A DNA stretch of 15,791 nucleotides from Clostridiales bacterium UBA7103. Lineage in GTDB: Bacteria; Bacillota; Clostridia; Oscillospirales; Oscillospiraceae. The position numbers and the translations under genes are program-made. How positions within the stretch are numbered: position 1 is the stretch's first letter; each line of letters opens with the position of its first letter. Positions 5,606-13,909 of this stretch are shown here, one piece after another. Where the stretch lies: assembly GCA_002493305.1 (NCBI GenBank), contig DKYJ01000056.1, positions 74,186 to 89,976 on the forward strand. Direction: 5' to 3'. The notes below the pieces were generated by a model. That model saw nothing but the letters and a program-made list of their open reading frames with translations, ran no database searches and was not told where the DNA came from.

Positions 5606-7084
5606 ATGCAGCTTAAAAATGAGTATTCCAACCGCTTCGTGGGCGAGGGTCTGACCTTTGACGATGTGCTTCTTGTGCCCGCGGAGAGCGATGTGCTTCC
5701 GGCCGATGTCGACCTTGGCACGATGCTGACCAAAAAACTCAGGCTCAATGTTCCCGTTATGAGCGCCGCTATGGACACCGTTACCGAATATCGCATGGCT
5801 ATCGCAATAGCCCGCGAGGGTGGTATCGGTGTTATTCATAAAAATATGTCTATCGACGCGCAGGCAGAGCAGGTCGATCTGGTAAAGCGCTCCGAAAACG
5901 GCGTTATCACCAACCCCTTCTTCCTTAAATCAGGCCATACCCTCGGCGACGCGGACGCGCTCATGGGGAAATTCCGCATTTCCGGCGTGCCTATCGTGGA
6001 CGATGACGGTAAACTCATCGGCATCATCACCAACCGCGACATGAAGTTTGAGACGGATATGAACCGCCGCATCGAGGAGGTCATGACCTCCGAGGGGCTT
6101 ATCACTGGCCTTGAGGGCACTACCCTTGACGAAGCCAAGGAGATACTGCGCAGAAACCGCATTGAGAAGCTGCCTATCGTGGACAAGGATTACAAGCTCA
6201 AAGGGCTTATTACCATAAAAGACATTGAAAAGGTCATGAAATACCCCAACTCCGCCAAGGACGAGAACGGCCGCCTGCTCTGCGCCGCCGCCATCGGCGT
6301 GACGGGCGATGTGCTTGACAGGGCCGGGGCGCTCATTGATGTGGGTGTTGACGCGCTGGTGCTTGACAGCGCCCATGGGCACTCCGCCAACATCATGCGC
6401 TGCGTGCGGCTGGTGAAGGAGAAGTACCCCGACATCCAGCTTATCGCGGGCAATGTCGCCACTGCCGAGGCGACCGAGGCGCTCATCAAAGCAGGCGCTG
6501 ACTGCGTGAAGGTCGGCATTGGCCCCGGCTCTATCTGCACCACCCGCGTGGTCGCCGGTATCGGCGTGCCTCAGGTGACGGCAATTTTACAGTGCGCCGA
6601 GATGGGCGACAAGTACGGCGTCCCCGTCATCGCCGACGGCGGCATCAAATATTCCGGCGACATCGTCAAGGCCATTGCCGCGGGCGGCAGCGTCGTCATG
6701 ATGGGCAGTATGCTCGCCGGCTGCGAGGAAGCCCCCGGCGAGACGGAGGTCTATCAGGGCAGACAGTTCAAGGTCTATCGCGGCATGGGCAGCCTTGGCG
6801 CGATGGCGAAGGGCTCTAAGGACAGATACTTCCAGACGAACAACAAAAAGCTCGTCCCCGAGGGCGTGGAGGGTCGCGTGCCCTTCCGCGGCGCTGTGTC
6901 AGAGACGATTTATCAGATGATGGGCGGCCTGCGCTCCGGCATGGGCTACTGCGGCGCGCACAATATCCATGAGCTGCGCACCAAGAGCAAGTTTGTGCGC
7001 ATAACCAGCGCCGGACTTAAGGAGAGCCACCCCCACGATATATACATCACCAAGGAAGCACCGAACTACACCATGAACCCGTGA
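5606..7084 (+). CDS. guaB: IMP dehydrogenase
   Basis: It catalyses NAD-dependent oxidation of IMP to XMP, the first committed step of guanine nucleotide synthesis. It has 492 aa, full length for bacteria. Visible features are the N-terminal barrel start FVGEGLTFDDVLLVPAESDV; a pair of CBS domains (about 98-212, with ISGVPIVDDDGKLIGIITNRD and RIEKLPIVDKDYKLKGLITIKD); the barrel resuming with DALVLDSAHGHS; the catalytic loop GIGPGSICTTRVVAGIG with Cys311; DGGIKYSGD for phosphate binding; and the flap region YRGMGSLGAMAKGSKDRYF. The ATG at 5606 follows GGAGAGGGG. It is a single-gene unit bounded by its own promoter and terminator. Confidence 0.98.
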   Translation: MQLKNEYSNRFVGEGLTFDDVLLVPAESDVLPADVDLGTMLTKKLRLNVPVMSAAMDTVTEYRMAIAIAREGGIGVIHKNMSIDAQAEQVDLVKRSENGVITNPFFLKSGHTLGDADALMGKFRISGVPIVDDDGKLIGIITNRDMKFETDMNRRIEEVMTSEGLITGLEGTTLDEAKEILRRNRIEKLPIVDKDYKLKGLITIKDIEKVMKYPNSAKDENGRLLCAAAIGVTGDVLDRAGALIDVGVDALVLDSAHGHSANIMRCVRLVKEKYPDIQLIAGNVATAEATEALIKAGADCVKVGIGPGSICTTRVVAGIGVPQVTAILQCAEMGDKYGVPVIADGGIKYSGDIVKAIAAGGSVVMMGSMLAGCEEAPGETEVYQGRQFKVYRGMGSLGAMAKGSKDRYFQTNNKKLVPEGVEGRVPFRGAVSETIYQMMGGLRSGMGYCGAHNIHELRTKSKFVRITSAGLKESHPHDIYITKEAPNYTMNP

Positions 7085-7089
7085 TAGTT

Positions 7090-7121
7090 AAACTCCCTCC
7101 CGCAACGCGGGAGGGAGTTTT
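7090..7121. terminator. Bidirectional terminator between guaB and the convergent lipoprotein gene
   Basis: AAACTCCCTCCCGC (7090-7103), loop AAC, GCGGGAGGGAGTTT (7107-7120) followed by T. It is a perfect 14-bp stem with an A-run on one side and a T-run on the other. It lies five bases after the guaB stop and six bases after the stop of the - strand gene, so it serves both. Confidence 0.9.
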
Positions 7122-7126
7122 GTGCT

Positions 7127-9202
7127 TTATCCAAACTGCTCCGAGAGATATATGCTCACGCGTGACTGGATGCTTTTGGCCACGTCTTCGGCGGTTTTGC
7201 CGCCGCCGAGGTATTTGTTGACCTCTTCGTTTGCTATGGTGTACACCGCGCCGCCGTCGGCAAAGCCCCGGCAGCTCATGATAAGCGCCTTGTATTTATC
7301 GAGATCCTCCTGCGTGGTAGTATCGTCCTGAGCCATGTGCCGCTCAAGGTATTTATCCAGACAGCTCTCGATGACCGGCAGCCCGAAGGCACAGACCTCG
7401 TTATTCTGAAGCTGGGGCGTGAACAAAATGCGGACAAACTGCCACGCGGCGTCCTTGTTCTCACTGGAGGCCATGATGGAGAACGGACCGATGCTCTGGG
7501 TGAAAATGCTTTGACCGCCGTCAGCCGAGGGGAAGCCAATGTAGGCTATATCGCTGTTGAAATTTGCCTTATAGTGGCTAATGTTCATGCTCGCCCTGCC
7601 GATGCTCAGCGCGCTGCCGCTGCTTGCGGAGCGGTCATAGGGCTTTGCCTCGTCCAAAAGCCTGAGCAGGGCGATAAATTCCTCGCTGTCAAAGGAACAG
7701 GCGGCATTGTCCCTGTCCACGAAGCGCGCGCAGGCGTACTCAAGCAGAGTCTCAAGCGAAAGCTCCGGCGAGAAGTCGAACAGTCCGTGATCCTCGGGAA
7801 GCGCCGCGTTTAGGCGCAAGATCGCGTTCATATCCCAAGGCGCGTAGTCCTCGGCAACGGACACTGGCGCGGTAATGGTATCGGGATAAACGCCGGGGAC
7901 TATCCCGTAGAGATGGCCGTTTTGCAGCATGCTGTCAAACGCGCCGGGGATGAAATCCTCGCGTGAAAGCTCCGGGTCTGCGTCCAGATAGGGGAGTAGA
8001 TCCACAAACAGGGTACTCTTGAGCGGAACGCTGCGAAAGGCGCTCTCGTTATCGATGCTTGAGCCTAAAAACAGGACATCAATATCATTGGAGGTCGCAA
8101 GCTCGGCGGGGAGCTTGTCCGCGTCCTCCATGGCAAAGTCCCGCCTGACGGCGATATAGTCGGGATTGTTCATGTTGAAGATAGCCATTGCGCGCGAAAG
8201 AAATGTGCCGCTCACGCCGACACCTACGCCGATGGTCAGCTCCCTGCGTGTTTCGGGCGCGTCAGTTTGGCTCAGGCAGTATATCTCTCCATCGGCGGGG
8301 TCTGCAAAAATAAGCTCTCCGGCGGCGGTGAGGGTCAGGCCGATGGGCGAGGAATAAAAGGCAAAGCCCGTATCCAGCCAGTTAAACAGCGGCTCGGCAA
8401 AGCCGGTCTCCGCGTCCAGCCGGGTGACGCTGTCGCCCGTGACGCACAGCAGAGCGTCAGGGCTGACATATGAGAAATAAGAGGTATATTCCTCGCCCAC
8501 GGGGAACATGGCCGTCAGGTCAAGAGTATCGACATTCAGTGCGCAAAGCTGTCCGCCGGAGGTCACATATGGCTTATCGCCAACGACGGCGACGGAGCTT
8601 GCGTAAGTGCCCTCAGGAGTGCAGATGTCAACATACTCGCCATCGGCGCTATACTCATACAGGCCGCCAAAGTCCGAGAGGACAAGGAGCTTGTCCTGAA
8701 CATAGGAGATGGATTTGGCTCGACCGTCAGTCAGCGGTTCTTTTTCCGCAATTTGCGCGGTTTTCGCCTCAAGGTCATAGATTATAAAGAAAGTGTCATC
8801 CTCGAAGCCGTTCTTTTCCTTGCCCGCAAGCAGGCAGAGCCTGCCGCCGCCCACGGTCATGGACAGGGGATAGCCTTCTGCCACGTCAAGGTCAAGCTCC
8901 GTCCAGCTCAGACTGTCAAGCTCGGCGGAAAAGAGGGAGAGGTTTTCGTCAACGGCGTAGAGCGTGCTGCCGTCCATAGCCATAGCTTTGACCTCACCCA
9001 TGCCGTCTGGTTTTGGAAGGGCTTTGGCAATATACCTCATGCTGGGCTGGGACGGCTCGGAGGAGACGGGCGCACCCTCGCCATTTGCTGTGGTGGGCGC
9101 TTCGGACGCTGCGCCCGGTTCGGTTGCCTTACCGCAGGCGGCCAGGCACAGCAGCATACTGAGCAAGAGTACGACAGATAAGATTCTCCCGATAATTTTC
9201 AT
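7127..9202 (-). CDS. Lipoprotein: propeller-like N-terminal half plus extracellular solute-binding half
   Basis: This is a 691-aa secreted lipoprotein. The signal peptide is MKIIGRILSVVLLLSMLLC with lipobox LAAC, giving lipidation at Cys23, then a low-complexity linker (about 24-53). Residues about 55-312 form repeated short strands of beta-propeller character (GSTLYAVDENLSLFS, DKLLVLSDFGGLYEYS, GELIFADPADGEIYCLS). Residues about 320-691 read as a family 1-type solute-binding domain: RRELTIGVGVG, SRAMAIFNMNNPDYIAVRR, DIDVLFLGSS, GHLYGIVPGVYPDTITAPV and, late, KDAAWQFVRILF. The ligand is unknown, perhaps a sugar. No permease or ATPase gene is nearby, so a sensing or orphan binding role is possible. 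It follows the shorter related lipoprotein by 27 nt, in one operon. A weak AAAGGA site precedes the ATG. Confidence 0.85.
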   Translation of the reverse strand: MKIIGRILSVVLLLSMLLCLAACGKATEPGAASEAPTTANGEGAPVSSEPSQPSMRYIAKALPKPDGMGEVKAMAMDGSTLYAVDENLSLFSAELDSLSWTELDLDVAEGYPLSMTVGGGRLCLLAGKEKNGFEDDTFFIIYDLEAKTAQIAEKEPLTDGRAKSISYVQDKLLVLSDFGGLYEYSADGEYVDICTPEGTYASSVAVVGDKPYVTSGGQLCALNVDTLDLTAMFPVGEEYTSYFSYVSPDALLCVTGDSVTRLDAETGFAEPLFNWLDTGFAFYSSPIGLTLTAAGELIFADPADGEIYCLSQTDAPETRRELTIGVGVGVSGTFLSRAMAIFNMNNPDYIAVRRDFAMEDADKLPAELATSNDIDVLFLGSSIDNESAFRSVPLKSTLFVDLLPYLDADPELSREDFIPGAFDSMLQNGHLYGIVPGVYPDTITAPVSVAEDYAPWDMNAILRLNAALPEDHGLFDFSPELSLETLLEYACARFVDRDNAACSFDSEEFIALLRLLDEAKPYDRSASSGSALSIGRASMNISHYKANFNSDIAYIGFPSADGGQSIFTQSIGPFSIMASSENKDAAWQFVRILFTPQLQNNEVCAFGLPVIESCLDKYLERHMAQDDTTTQEDLDKYKALIMSCRGFADGGAVYTIANEEVNKYLGGGKTAEDVAKSIQSRVSIYLSEQFG

Positions 9203-9229
9203 TTCGTTTTTCCTTTCTGAGATGGCGTC

Positions 9230-10234
9230 TTAGGTTGGAGAGACCTTGAAGAGTCTGTCCGACAGGATAAAAATGTCCCCATTTGCGTTTTCAAAGCCGC
9301 TTTGACCGGGGCTGGCGGAGATGTCCGCCCATGAGAAAAGCTCCGTTTTCTCGCCGGTGGAGGGGTCGACGCCGTATAATATGCCGTCCTTGTCGGCTAA
9401 AACCCGCCCAAGAGAGCTGCCATATAGGAACTGGTCGATAAGCTCTTCAAGCGGCTCAACATATTGCAGCGTGTCCATATCCAGCCGGGAGAGGCCTTTG
9501 GCGGTGTCCACATAGAGAACCCCATTGATGCGCACATGAAAGCCCATCCCCCTGACCTTTGTCTCGCCTGAGCCAACTCGCTGAGCGTCGGGGCTTATTA
9601 GAAGGGCGCTTTCTCCATCGCCCAGCAGTGCTCTGTCCTTGTCAAGGGCGATGAGGGACATGAGGAAGGGGGTTTTAGCCCCTTGCCATATATCCAAATG
9701 ATTAACACGCCGCTCTCCGGTGTCAAGGTCTATATACAGCAGATAATAGCTTTCAAGGAGCTTGGATAAATCGTGGTCATTCTCGGCTAACGACGGAGAT
9801 GTTTCTCTGAGAAAAATCCATAGAGCGCCATCTGCCGCAGAGAACAGATGAATGCTGACGGAGGCGGCTATACCGTTCCCGGTGTCCGGATCATAGCGCT
9901 GCCATGTGCCGCTCAGAGTATCGTAGCCCGCTATTGCCTGAGTGCCGTCCACGGTGCTGACGTTCATGAACAATGTATCTCCCAAGGTCTCAATAGAATC
10001 AAAACAGTCTAGTTCAGAGATCCAGTCCGGCAACACAAGCTCCGTGCCGATATAGTCCGGCACATTTTCATCAGCGGCTCCCGGCTCATTGACGGGCGGG
10101 GAAGGGGACTGAGTGCTTTCCGGGGCCACGCCGGACGGCGTCTCAGCGGCCTTGTCATTTGCACCGCAGGCTGTCATGGCCAGCAGGAGGCAGAGCGAAA
10201 GAACAAAGGCTGTGATTCGTTTTAATGCAGTCAT
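9230..10234 (-). CDS. Propeller-like lipoprotein lacking the solute-binding half
   Basis: This is a 334-aa lipoprotein with signal peptide MTALKRITAFVLSLCLLLA, lipobox AMTAC and lipidation at Cys23. A Pro/Ser/Glu-rich linker (about 28-58) and a propeller-like domain to the end follow. The last strands (TGEKTELFSWADIS...GDIFILSDRLFKVS) align with residues about 266-311 of the downstream lipoprotein (TGFAEPLFNWLDTG...GELIFADPADGEIYCLS). The protein stops where the other one enters its solute-binding half, so it is a propeller-only paralogue. The start at 10234 is preferred because GGAGG lies six bases upstream and the signal peptide begins there; the frame stays open 36 codons further up without one. 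The exact fold and function are not known. Confidence 0.8.
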   Translation of the reverse strand: MTALKRITAFVLSLCLLLAMTACGANDKAAETPSGVAPESTQSPSPPVNEPGAADENVPDYIGTELVLPDWISELDCFDSIETLGDTLFMNVSTVDGTQAIAGYDTLSGTWQRYDPDTGNGIAASVSIHLFSAADGALWIFLRETSPSLAENDHDLSKLLESYYLLYIDLDTGERRVNHLDIWQGAKTPFLMSLIALDKDRALLGDGESALLISPDAQRVGSGETKVRGMGFHVRINGVLYVDTAKGLSRLDMDTLQYVEPLEELIDQFLYGSSLGRVLADKDGILYGVDPSTGEKTELFSWADISASPGQSGFENANGDIFILSDRLFKVSPT

Positions 10235-10240
10235 ATTGCT

Positions 10241-10245
10241 CCTCC
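10241..10245 (-). promoter_or_regulatory. Ribosome binding site fixing the lipoprotein start
   Basis: GGAGG on the - strand, six bases before the ATG at 10234. It rules out the longer frame opening further upstream. Confidence 0.85.
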
Positions 10246-10276
10246 TTTCAAGAGTTGAGCATATGATACACCGCTG

Positions 10277-10315
10277 TTGTATACTTTCGGCCAATTTTTT
10301 GTATCGTTTTTGTAT
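10277..10315 (-). promoter_or_regulatory. Three TTGTAT boxes in helical phase upstream of the lipoprotein operon
   Basis: On the + strand TTGTAT occurs at 10277-10282, 10299-10304 and 10310-10315 (ATACAA on the coding strand). Steps are 22 and 11 bp, about two turns and one turn of DNA, so all lie on one face. The spacing suggests a binding site for a regulator of the - strand operon. No good -35/-10 pair could be fixed. Confidence 0.4.
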
Positions 10316-10333
10316 AGTTGGGAACTTTTTATA

Positions 10334-10372
10334 AAAAAACACCGCGCTGAGGTCAAAAGACCTCGGCGCGGT
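10334..10372 (-). terminator. Rho-independent terminator of the membrane acyltransferase gene
   Basis: Read on the - strand: ACCGCGCCGAGGTC, loop TTTT, GACCTCAGCGCGGT (10372 to 10341, one C-A mismatch), then GTTTTTTTAT. It lies eight bases after the stop codon of the gene ending at 10380 and separates it from the lipoprotein operon. Confidence 0.9.
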
Positions 10373-10379
10373 TGAATAT

Positions 10380-11126
10380 TCACCTAAAAATCAAAATACA
10401 GGCCAGCATGATGAGCGGCTGGTGGAGCATATAGACCCAAAGGGATTTTGTCCCCAGATAGCTCAGACCCGGGAGCTTTACACGCCCGAGCTTCTGCCAT
10501 GGGCCCTGCCGCATGAATAGGCGGTTGAGCTGAAAGCCGCAGAGATACAAAAACATCCACGGCAGAATGGGGAAATAATCGCTGGAGAAAAAACCGGGAT
10601 CGGGAAAGCCCAGCGGGGCCAGAGGACGAAACGAATACAGAACCCCGGGAAGCCGAACCTGAAACAGGCCGGCGATGCCGATATAGCCCTGATCGACATT
10701 TCGAAAAAGCAGAAACAGCAAAAAGCAGATGGGCAGCGCCCAGCGGACGGGCAGCTTTAGGCTGAGCCTTTCCAGTGGGAACATCAGCAGCACGGCGCAG
10801 CCGAGAAAGTTCAAGATCCCAAACCAAATCACCTGATCGGGCGTAACGATAAGCGTGGCGAGGCTGATGACAAGACCCAGCGCGTTTATGATAAGCCCAC
10901 GGCGCAGGTTCTTCGAGCGGCCAAAGGGCCAGACAAAGCCGGAGATTAAAATAAAAGTCCAGCATATGAACTGCTGCCAGATATGCGTCCCGACCTGATT
11001 ATACCAGCCGGGGTCACGCCCGTAGACGATGCAGATATCATACATCGCATGGAAAACCACCATGTTCACAATGGCAAGACCTCGTATCCCGTCAATAAGA
11101 TAATACCGCGATTTTTCCTGCTGCAT
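10380..11126 (-). CDS. Integral membrane acyltransferase, DUF1624/HGSNAT catalytic type
   Basis: This membrane protein of 248 aa has about six to seven hydrophobic spans. The N-terminus YYLIDGIRGLAIVNMVVFHAMYD (about 8-30) is the signature of the heparan-alpha-glucosaminide N-acetyltransferase-like family. H26 lies where that family has its active histidine and D30 follows. Later marks are CWTFILISGFVWPFGRSKN, WFGILNFLGCAVLL, FFSSDYFPILPWMFLYLCGF and the last span SLWVYMLHQPLIMLACILIF. By family it would move an acyl or acetyl group across or at the membrane onto a sugar; the substrate is unknown. It has its own promoter and a terminator, so it is expressed as a single gene. A GAGGTGG site precedes the ATG. 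Confidence 0.85.
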   Translation of the reverse strand: MQQEKSRYYLIDGIRGLAIVNMVVFHAMYDICIVYGRDPGWYNQVGTHIWQQFICWTFILISGFVWPFGRSKNLRRGLIINALGLVISLATLIVTPDQVIWFGILNFLGCAVLLMFPLERLSLKLPVRWALPICFLLFLLFRNVDQGYIGIAGLFQVRLPGVLYSFRPLAPLGFPDPGFFSSDYFPILPWMFLYLCGFQLNRLFMRQGPWQKLGRVKLPGLSYLGTKSLWVYMLHQPLIMLACILIFR

Positions 11127-11162
11127 GGCACTGCCACCTCACAAGATAAACTTTGCGCAGAT

Positions 11163-11191
11163 ATTATAACCGCTTTGAGAGCTATCTGCAA
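11163..11191 (-). promoter_or_regulatory. Promoter for the membrane acyltransferase gene
   Basis: On the - strand TTGCAG (11191-11186), a 17-nt spacer, then a perfect TATAAT (11168-11163). It lies just downstream of the phosphoesterase stop and starts transcription about 30 nt before the gene. Confidence 0.8.
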
Positions 11192-11204
11192 GAAGAAACA
11201 GGCT

Positions 11205-11822
11205 TCAGCGGCGGACAGGGAGCTCCCCGTCCGGAATGTCCAGAACATACCGCTCGCAGGCATTGATCACAGAGGTCTCGCCGCGCTGTATAAGCCTTAA
11301 CTGGCGGCCGCCATAGTTGGTGTGTACATGGCCGTGGATAAGGTAACGGGGCTTGTAGCGGTCAAGCAGCGGCAGAAAGCAGGCAAAGCCCCTGTGGGCA
11401 TAATCTTCCGCATCGCCGCAGCCCTCGGGCGGAGCGTGCGTGACAATAATATCCACCCCGCCGGAGCGCTGAAGAGCAAGCCTGCGTTTGAGTATGCGCA
11501 GTTCCATCTGCCGCTCGGTATACTGGTGGGGGCCGCCGCTGTACATTGGACTGCCGCCAAGGCCCATGATGCGCAGACCGTTTACCGTTACTACCCTGTC
11601 CTCTATGCAGTCGCAGCCCTCGGGCGGGGCGGAGGTATAGCGGGTATCATGGTTGCCGTGAACATACAGCAGCGGGCAGCGGGCCATGGTCACCAAAAAG
11701 GACAGATAGTTTGGGTCAAGGTCGCCGCAGGAGATGATAAGGTCAAATTCATCCAGCCGTCCGGGCTGATAGTAGTCCCAGTAATAGGGGCACTCCTTGT
11801 CGGATATGAGAAGAAGCTTCAC
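11205..11822 (-). CDS. Metallophosphoesterase (calcineurin-like)
   Basis: This is a soluble two-metal phosphoesterase of 205 aa. Motifs in order: LLLISDKE (3-10), where the usual D-x-H reads D-K-E; CGDLDPNYL (32-40); VHGNHD (54-59); VTHAPPEG (127-134); and HGHVHTNYGG (163-172). All metal and catalytic motifs except the first histidine are intact. The start is GTG at 11822, overlapping the stop of the upstream gene by four bases (GTGA); the GGAGG ten bases upstream lies inside that gene. The frame is open further upstream but only as an overlap with its neighbour. The tight overlap points to translational coupling and a shared task with the Bmp-domain protein. The substrate is unknown; a nucleotide or cyclic nucleotide would fit the partner. 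Confidence 0.9.
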   Translation of the reverse strand: MKLLLISDKECPYYWDYYQPGRLDEFDLIISCGDLDPNYLSFLVTMARCPLLYVHGNHDTRYTSAPPEGCDCIEDRVVTVNGLRIMGLGGSPMYSGGPHQYTERQMELRILKRRLALQRSGGVDIIVTHAPPEGCGDAEDYAHRGFACFLPLLDRYKPRYLIHGHVHTNYGGRQLRLIQRGETSVINACERYVLDIPDGELPVRR

Positions 11823-13780
11823 AGGATGACGCCCTCCTTTTCGGGGGGAATACTGTCGCGGTACACACCCTGAAAGCGGGTGATAGTCCGGGAAAAGGGC
11901 AGAAGCTCCTGAAAAGCGGGGATAGAGCCGTCTACACAATCGCAGAGCCAGTCCATGCGGAGGATCTCTTCCGGCAGGAACCAATAGCTCCCGTCGCTGC
12001 GCAGGACGCCGTCCTGTGAGCGAATGGGCCGGTGAAAGGGGAGAATGGAGCCGCTTTCCAAACCGGAGCGCAGCGCCTCGACCAGCTGCACGACTCCAGC
12101 GGGCAGACTATCGTTGAGCAGAACGCCGATGGTCTTGCTGCGCATACCCCACCAGTAATTCACGACCTGAGCGCCTTGCCGGCTGCTCGTCGCGTTCCAG
12201 CCGCCGCTCAGGATGGTGTGAACCAGCTTTACATAGAAATTGCCCCAGTGCCAATAAGGCGAAGCCAGCGACAGAAATCTGCCATCATCTATGACCTGAC
12301 ACAAGCCCCAGGGCTCCCGCGTGCGATCCGGCGTAGGGACATCCCGGTTGGAGATAAGCGTAAGCCCGTCGCGGGCGAGGAGCTCCATGGCGTTTTTCTC
12401 CACGCATGACCAGCGAAGGCGTATGCGGGCGCGGGGATTGGTCAGCTGTGCCCCCAGCGCGAAGGCGTTGATACCGGCGGGCACGCCGAAAATGGGGCTG
12501 CTGGCGACATAGCCGATCTGACCGTCGGGGCACATGGCGCCCGCTATTGCACCGGTGATGAATTTTGCCTCATATATACGGCTGTAATAGGTTCTGACCC
12601 CGGTATAGGGCATGAACACGGAGCAGTTGAGAAATTTGACGGCGGGATATTTGGCGGCGGCCCGCCGGCAGGCGCCGATAAGCGGCGGTGTGGTTGAGAA
12701 GATCACCTGAGCACCGTTGGCCACCGCGCGGTCTATTGCGGCGTCCGCCGCTTCGGCGGTGTGCAGGCCGTTGAAAACCTGCGTCGTTACCCGCTCACCC
12801 ATGACTGCCTCCAGATACTGCCGCCCCAAATCATGAGCACGTATCCAGTCGCTCTGCTGGGGATAATACTCGTTGATAAAGGCCAGATCCAGCCGCTCCG
12901 GAGCCTTCGGCTTGAAGAGACGGCCAAGCAGACCGCCCTCATCCGGCTCCGGCGGCTCGGTGCTGACGGAGATGGGCGAGGCGTTTTCAAGCATTTTTAT
13001 ATCTGCCCATATGGAAGAGAGGGATTTGACGAGCTCGGCGGAGGACATGACTTTAAGCTCCTCAAAGTCATAGACCTTGAGCCAAACCAGCAGGGCGTCC
13101 GCTACGGTGATGGGTAGGCGCTCTCCGCCAAGCTTACGATACGCCTCCTGAAAATAGCTAAGACCGGCGGTGAAGTGCTGCCGCTCTTCCGGAGTCCACA
13201 CGTGCCCGGGCTCAAAACCAAGGGCGGCCTGAAGCTTGTCAAAGCTGCCCGCGCGGCTGAAGGAAACGCGGTACAGCCCCGTCAGCCGGTAGGAACGCAT
13301 AAAATCATAGTAGGCCAGAACCTCCGCGTCCTCCGACCAGACGGGGATAAGCCGGGTCACGGAGCCGGTAATGGTAGGGGCACCATAGCTCTTGAGCACG
13401 CTGACCCGTTTGTTCCCCTCCTGAACATAGAAGCGGCCAAGGTACTCGCAGCAGTGAATGGGATCCTGTATCCCCTCGTCGCTCAGGTGGATGGCACAAA
13501 GGCTTATCCACTTCTGGGCAAACTCGGAGTCCGGCTCCATCAGGGGCATAAAGTCGGCGGCAAAGGCTGAGCGGCGGCCCTCCGTTCTGGTGCCGGTTAT
13601 CTGCTCGGTAGGGATCTCGATGATGCCAAGCTCGACCTGCCCGGCAACGGCGGCGCTGTCAAGGATCTCGTCCAGCACCTGCGGATATGGGTAACGGCCA
13701 TGGAGCACACAGTCCTTGTGGCATTTGCGGCCCTGCTTGAGAGCGCGGAGATATTGCTCATAGGCTTCGTGTCTGTTCAA
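11819..13780 (-). CDS. Cytosolic fusion: ParB-like N-terminal segment and Bmp/PnrA-type binding domain
   Basis: A 653-aa protein without signal peptide or membrane span. The N-terminal part (about 1-160) contains DPIHCCEYLGRFYVQEGNKRVSVLKSYGA (106-134), resembling the ParB/sulfiredoxin-like fold (YVQEGNKRVS). A helical stretch (about 195-290) follows. Residues about 295-560 are a Bmp domain, known from nucleoside-binding lipoproteins such as PnrA: AHDLGRQYLEAVMG, NGAQVIFSTTP, YYSRIYEAKFITGAIAGAM, GYVASSPIFGVPAGINAFALGAQ, and ASPYWHWGNFYVKLVHTILSGGW with YWWGM. A short tail (about 590-653) closes it. Since it is not exported, it probably senses an intracellular nucleoside or related ligand; that is inference. 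The start is TTG at 13780, eight bases after GGAGG. The four-base overlap with the phosphoesterase gene makes them a pair. Confidence 0.85.
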   Translation of the reverse strand: MNRHEAYEQYLRALKQGRKCHKDCVLHGRYPYPQVLDEILDSAAVAGQVELGIIEIPTEQITGTRTEGRRSAFAADFMPLMEPDSEFAQKWISLCAIHLSDEGIQDPIHCCEYLGRFYVQEGNKRVSVLKSYGAPTITGSVTRLIPVWSEDAEVLAYYDFMRSYRLTGLYRVSFSRAGSFDKLQAALGFEPGHVWTPEERQHFTAGLSYFQEAYRKLGGERLPITVADALLVWLKVYDFEELKVMSSAELVKSLSSIWADIKMLENASPISVSTEPPEPDEGGLLGRLFKPKAPERLDLAFINEYYPQQSDWIRAHDLGRQYLEAVMGERVTTQVFNGLHTAEAADAAIDRAVANGAQVIFSTTPPLIGACRRAAAKYPAVKFLNCSVFMPYTGVRTYYSRIYEAKFITGAIAGAMCPDGQIGYVASSPIFGVPAGINAFALGAQLTNPRARIRLRWSCVEKNAMELLARDGLTLISNRDVPTPDRTREPWGLCQVIDDGRFLSLASPYWHWGNFYVKLVHTILSGGWNATSSRQGAQVVNYWWGMRSKTIGVLLNDSLPAGVVQLVEALRSGLESGSILPFHRPIRSQDGVLRSDGSYWFLPEEILRMDWLCDCVDGSIPAFQELLPFSRTITRFQGVYRDSIPPEKEGVIL

Positions 13781-13788
13781 GCTGATTC

Positions 13789-13793
13789 CCTCC
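13789..13793 (-). promoter_or_regulatory. Ribosome binding site supporting a TTG start
   Basis: GGAGG on the - strand, eight bases before TTG at 13780. No ATG or GTG in frame lies at a usable distance nearby. Confidence 0.8.
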
Positions 13794-13909
13794 TTAAAGG
13801 CTTCGGCTTTTTCCGGGATAATTTATCACATGGCGGGATATTCGTCCAGAGGTATTTTGACGAAAAACAAGCCGCGGACTAAAGCAGAAAGATTTAGAGC
13901 AAAATTGGG

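Noticed and set aside
7127..9202. A complete ABC sugar transporter
   Set aside because: Only binding-type lipoproteins are present; no permease or ATPase gene lies in the window.
10235..10342. Longer N-terminus for the propeller-only lipoprotein
   Set aside because: It would bury the signal peptide and ignore the strong GGAGG at 10241-10245.
11822..11984. Longer start for the phosphoesterase, upstream of 11822
   Set aside because: It would overlap the Bmp-fusion gene by over 160 bases and put unrelated sequence before the first motif. The GTG at 11822 with a GTGA overlap fits better.
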